From the NCBI GenBank assembly GCA_030695565.1, contig JAUYRZ010000064.1:1-64000 (forward strand): 64,000 nucleotides of DNA, in the 5' to 3' direction. Source of the DNA: Archangium sp. (GTDB taxonomy: Bacteria; Myxococcota; Myxococcia; Myxococcales; Myxococcaceae). Shown here piece by piece: positions 61,193 through 64,000 of this stretch; position 1 is the stretch's first letter; each line of letters starts with the position of its first letter. A program made the translations under genes and the position numbers. Below the pieces are notes generated by a model. That model was not told where the DNA came from. It made no database searches and worked only from the letters and a program-made list of their open reading frames with translations.

Positions 61193-62398
61193 ATGAGCAT
61201 CCCCGTGCCACCGGTGCCGTCGTTTCCCCCCGCAGAGTTCACCCTGACCTCGGTGAAGGGTCTTTCGGCGGCGGGGGTGAAGGCCGGCATCAAGGCGAGC
61301 GGGAACCCCGACGTGGGCTTGCTGGTGTCGGACGCGCCCATGGCGGCCGCGGGCATCTTCACGCAGAACCACTACGCGGCGGCACCGGTGGCGATCTCCA
61401 AAGCGCACCTCGTTCGCTCGGGAGGGCTGGTGCGCGCGGTCATCGTCAACTCCGGCAACGCCAACGCATGCACCGGCGTGCAGGGCGACAAGGACGCGCT
61501 CGAGATGTGCGATCGCGTCGCGAAGGCGTTGGGGTGCCCCATCGAGCAGGTGCTGGTGTGCAGCACCGGCGTCATCGGCGTGAAGCTGCCGATGGACAAG
61601 GTGCGCGCCGGCATCGACGCCGCGCTCGCCGAGAAGGCCAACGACGTGGAAGCAGGGCGCCGCTTTCTGAGCGCGATCATGACCACCGACGCGTACCCCA
61701 AGGAGGCCTGCGCCCAGCACGCCGGCGCCACCATCGCGGGCGTCTGCAAGGGCGCGGGGATGATCGAGCCCAACATGGCCACCATGCTGGCGTTCATGGC
61801 CACCGATTGGGAGCTGCGCGCCGAGCAGCTCAAGCGCTCACTACCCACCATCGCGGCGAGCAGCTTCAACGCGGTGCACGTCGACACGCACACCAGCACC
61901 AACGACACGCTGCTTTTGCTGTCCACGCGGGCGCTGCCGCCTCCCAACGACTGGGCCCGGCATGTCGAGCCGGTGGCGCGCCGGCTCTCGTGGCTCATCG
62001 CGCGTGATGGCGAAGGCGCGACGAAGGTGACCACCATCGAGGTGACGGGCGCGGCTTCCGATGAAGCGGCCAGGGCGATCGCGAAGAAGGTGGCTTCATC
62101 GGCGCTCGTGCGCACCGCGCTGTTCGGCAACGATCCGAACTGGGGGCGCTTCACCAGCCAGGTGGGCAACGCTCCGGAGGTGAAGAACCCGAAGTCGTTG
62201 TCGTGCGTGCTCCAGGGCATCGAGGTGTTCCGCCAGGGAGAGCCGACCGCGTTCGATCGCGCCGCGGCCTCGAAGGCGATGGCCACCGAAGACGTGAAGC
62301 TCGAGCTCAAGCTCAACGACGGGCGTGGGCACGCGACGGTGATGACGTCTGATCTCGGGTACCGCTACGTGCAGGTCAACGCCGAGTACACGACGTGA
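61193..62398 (+). CDS. argJ: Glutamate N-acetyltransferase / amino-acid acetyltransferase (ArgJ)
   Basis: 401 residues. It transfers the acetyl group from N-acetylornithine to glutamate in the cyclic arginine pathway and may also use acetyl-CoA. Ntn-type autoprocessing site: KGAGMIEPNMATML with the cleavage and nucleophile Thr at residue 197. Other family motifs are VNSGNANACTG, STGVIGVKLPM, MTTDAYPKEA and NDPNWGRF. Length is normal. No other arginine genes are adjacent. A dispersed repeat lies just after its stop. Confidence 0.97.
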   Translation: MSIPVPPVPSFPPAEFTLTSVKGLSAAGVKAGIKASGNPDVGLLVSDAPMAAAGIFTQNHYAAAPVAISKAHLVRSGGLVRAVIVNSGNANACTGVQGDKDALEMCDRVAKALGCPIEQVLVCSTGVIGVKLPMDKVRAGIDAALAEKANDVEAGRRFLSAIMTTDAYPKEACAQHAGATIAGVCKGAGMIEPNMATMLAFMATDWELRAEQLKRSLPTIAASSFNAVHVDTHTSTNDTLLLLSTRALPPPNDWARHVEPVARRLSWLIARDGEGATKVTTIEVTGAASDEAARAIAKKVASSALVRTALFGNDPNWGRFTSQVGNAPEVKNPKSLSCVLQGIEVFRQGEPTAFDRAAASKAMATEDVKLELKLNDGRGHATVMTSDLGYRYVQVNAEYTT

Positions 62399-62406
62399 GC
62401 CCTTTC

Positions 62407-62463
62407 ACCTCTCCCTGCGAGCGGGGAGAGGTCGGCGCAAAGCGCCGGGTGAGGGGCCCACCT
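62407..62463. repeat. Dispersed palindromic repeat, extended copy
   Basis: The core (CACCTCTCCCTGCGAGCGGG) is followed by a second nested hairpin (GGCGCAAAGCGCC) and the GGGTGAGGGGCC end. It lies between the convergent stops of argJ and the tail-anchored protein gene. Confidence 0.75.
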
Positions 62464-62466
62464 CAA

Positions 62467-63000
62467 TCAGAAGGTCAGCAGCACCACGGCGAGCACGATG
62501 CCGGCGAGGGCGAGTGCACCGATGATCAACACCGGCACCAGCGAGCTGCGCTCCCGAGGATCCGGCGCACCGAAACCGGGCCGCGACACTGCGGGGTCGG
62601 TCACCGCAGAGGCCACTTCGTCACCGGTCACGTCGCAGCGCACGCCCAGCTCCTTGAGCACCAGCAGCAGCTTTTGCAACCAGCCGCGGTACTCCGCTTC
62701 CTGAACGTCGAACGGCTTGCGGAAGCGCGTCTCGTACGCCTTCTTGGCCGTGGCGTAGTCGCGCACCTCGGCCACCGCGGCGGCGAAGTCGACCCAGCCA
62801 CACACCAGCTGTTCGCCTGCACCGTTGAGCATGAGCGACTGACGCGCGAGCGCACCGCCGTTGCTGCTGGGGCCGCTCAGCTCGGAGATCAGCAACACGC
62901 GCTTCGACATGCCCAGCGGCACCGTGGCCAGACGGCTGGTCAGGATCTCGGTGTGCATCAACAGCGAGCTGGTCACCGCGGTGTAGACGTTCTGACTCAT
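62467..63000 (-). CDS. Tail-anchored membrane protein of unknown function
   Basis: 177 residues from the ATG at 63000. A soluble N-terminal part (~1-145; VPLGMSKRVLLISELSGPSS, GWVDFAAAVAEVRDYATAKK, LQKLLLVLKELGVRCD) is followed by a single C-terminal hydrophobic helix (VPVLIIGALALAGIVLAVVL) ending the protein. No signal peptide, so a cytoplasmic domain anchored by its tail. No family recognised. It is 38 bases downstream of the hybrid kinase gene on the same strand and probably in one operon with it. Confidence 0.75.
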   Translation of the reverse strand: MSQNVYTAVTSSLLMHTEILTSRLATVPLGMSKRVLLISELSGPSSNGGALARQSLMLNGAGEQLVCGWVDFAAAVAEVRDYATAKKAYETRFRKPFDVQEAEYRGWLQKLLLVLKELGVRCDVTGDEVASAVTDPAVSRPGFGAPDPRERSSLVPVLIIGALALAGIVLAVVLLTF

Positions 63001-63038
63001 TGCGGCGCGCATACCACTGGGCGCGTCGGCTGGGCGTG

Positions 63039-64000
63039 TCAGTGGGGCAGGCTCGTCGTCGCGCCCCGCGCTGGCTGCCGGGCCGCGTCGATCACCTTCT
63101 TCACCGCGCGCAACGTGGCACCGACGTCCGACAAGGCGTCGACCGCGGGCGCCCCGCGCCGGAGCGCGGTCTCGGCGAGCGTGGCGGCTTGCACCACTCG
63201 GGGCGCGCCCAACACGCTCGCAGAGCGTCTGAGCAGGTCGAGTCGCTGCTGGATTCTCAAGCTCTCCTCCGACGCCGGCCCCGCAACGACCTCGGTCATC
63301 AAGTCGGCAAAGTCGCTCAGGAACTGCTCGATGAGGAAGAAGAACTTCGCCGGCGACTCCACGGTCTGGGCAATCAGCCCATTGTCGAGACCCGGCAACG
63401 CCGGCAACGCGCCATCGCCGCTCGCGATGAAGCGGGGCACCACCAGGAGCGGAACACCGCGTGCCCTCTCCACGTGCTGCCGCACCGTCCTCACGAGGTG
63501 CGCCGGCTCCATGGGCTTGGTGATGAAGTCATCGACGCCTGCCTTGAAGGCGCGCTCCCGCTCGGCCAGCACGGCGCCCGCGGTCAGCGAGATGATCGGC
63601 AGCGTCAACCCGAGCTCACCCCGGATGCACGCCGTCGCCTCCGGGCCGTCCATCAGGGGCATCTGCGTGTCCATCAAGATGAGGTCGAAGGCCGAGGCGC
63701 TGCAACGCAGCAGCTCGACCGCGGCGAGCCCGTTCTCGCGCGCCGTCACGATCGCGCCCTCCCGTTCGAGCAGCCGCTGCGCCACCTCGCGGTTGAGCCG
63801 GCTGTCGTCCACCACCAACACCCGCACCCCTGTCAACCACTCGGACGCCCCGTCGAACTTCGTCGACGAGAGCTTCACCTGCGAAGCCTCATCGCCGCGG
63901 AGCACCTGGTTGAACGCGTTGAAGAGCGATGAGCCCGCGAAGACAGGGGGCAGCATGAACGCGCTGGCCAGCGACTGCCAGCCTGGCTCGACCTTCGAAC
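63039..64000 (-). CDS. Hybrid histidine kinase or multi-receiver protein (5' truncated)
   Basis: The gene runs off the right edge: codons upstream of the internal ATG at 63956 stay open to the window end. The first visible residues (MLPPVFAGSSLFNAFNQVLR) look like the last helix of a receiver or kinase domain. A complete receiver domain follows (~44-165 from that ATG; VLVVDDSRLNREVAQ, phospho-accepting Asp in LILMDTQMPLMDG, LTAGAVLAERERAF, FITKPMEP). The C-terminal ~100 residues resemble a histidine phosphotransfer domain (KFFFLIEQFLSDFADLM, ASVLGAPRVVQAATLAE) but the expected His is replaced by Asp, so phosphotransfer is doubtful. Confidence 0.85.
   Translation of the reverse strand, partial: SKVEPGWQSLASAFMLPPVFAGSSLFNAFNQVLRGDEASQVKLSSTKFDGASEWLTGVRVLVVDDSRLNREVAQRLLEREGAIVTARENGLAAVELLRCSASAFDLILMDTQMPLMDGPEATACIRGELGLTLPIISLTAGAVLAERERAFKAGVDDFITKPMEPAHLVRTVRQHVERARGVPLLVVPRFIASGDGALPALPGLDNGLIAQTVESPAKFFFLIEQFLSDFADLMTEVVAGPASEESLRIQQRLDLLRRSASVLGAPRVVQAATLAETALRRGAPAVDALSDVGATLRAVKKVIDAARQPARGATTSLPH

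Noticed and set aside
1-64000. tRNA, rRNA, insertion sequence, prophage or classic defence cluster
   Set aside because: I found no cloverleaf, ribosomal RNA, transposase, integrase, Cas, restriction-modification or toxin-antitoxin motif.

Overview
The window looks like a chromosomal segment of a high-GC myxobacterium (Myxococcota, probably the Myxococcus/Archangium/Stigmatella side). The evidence is the gene content: a PEGA-tailed Ser/Thr kinase, many lipoproteins with Gly/Thr/Ser-rich linkers, Cys-rich surface modules, a secreted M36 protease with a MYXO-CTERM-like tail, PAS and hybrid histidine kinases, PilZ and FHA proteins, and a protein resembling the myxobacterial MXAN_5187 C-terminal family. 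Coding density is very high and no gene-free stretch exceeds 300 bases. I saw no tRNA, rRNA, insertion sequence, prophage or CRISPR array. Two genes run off the ends: the kinase at the left edge and a hybrid kinase at the right edge.

Layout. 1-5.2 kb: kinase end, then a minus-strand ECF sigma / anti-sigma / vWA / membrane-protein cluster. 5.3-7.4 kb: alkyladenine DNA glycosylase (mpg) divergent from 4-alpha-glucanotransferase (malQ). 7.4-14.4 kb: a TamA-TamB-like outer-membrane assembly pair whose genes abut. 14.4-19.2 kb: tryptophan 2,3-dioxygenase, an AT-hook/Cys-motif protein with a clear intrinsic terminator, an MFS exporter coupled to a lipoprotein, and a hemerythrin-like protein. 19.2-22.3 kb: a three-domain enzyme (adenosine-deaminase-like + SLOG-like + Nudix) coupled by ATGA to a small unknown gene. 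22.3-30.9 kb: Cys-rich and ASH/vWA lipoproteins, rhodanese, an MXAN_5187-like protein, and a lgt-marR-pal cluster sharing a palindrome-bearing promoter region with a divergent OmpA/MotB lipoprotein. 31-41.9 kb: flavin reductase, crotonase, and large secreted proteins (Ig-like lipoprotein, M36 protease, metallophosphoesterase). 41.9-46.5 kb: PII-like protein with a PAS histidine kinase, 4'-phosphopantetheinyl transferase, PilZ protein. 46.5-55.1 kb: a 13-repeat BIG2 lipoprotein, a GreA-like protein, and a class III cyclase-FHA gene paired with a TPR/cyclic-nucleotide-binding-domain gene. 55.1-64 kb: DUF1801, FAH-family hydrolase, HD protein, a second ASH lipoprotein, argJ, a tail-anchored protein and the hybrid kinase.

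A dispersed palindromic repeat of about 30-55 bp occurs at least ten times. Most copies lie between genes, often at convergent gene ends. Two copies, identical over 45 bp and inverted to each other, lie in frame inside the three-domain enzyme and supply its inter-domain linker and the turn between the first two Nudix strands. That enzyme with its coupled partner is the best candidate here for an undescribed nucleotide-processing or signalling system. The cyclase-FHA/TPR-CNB pair, in which the expected cyclase specificity Lys and CNB phosphate-binding Arg are both replaced, is the second.
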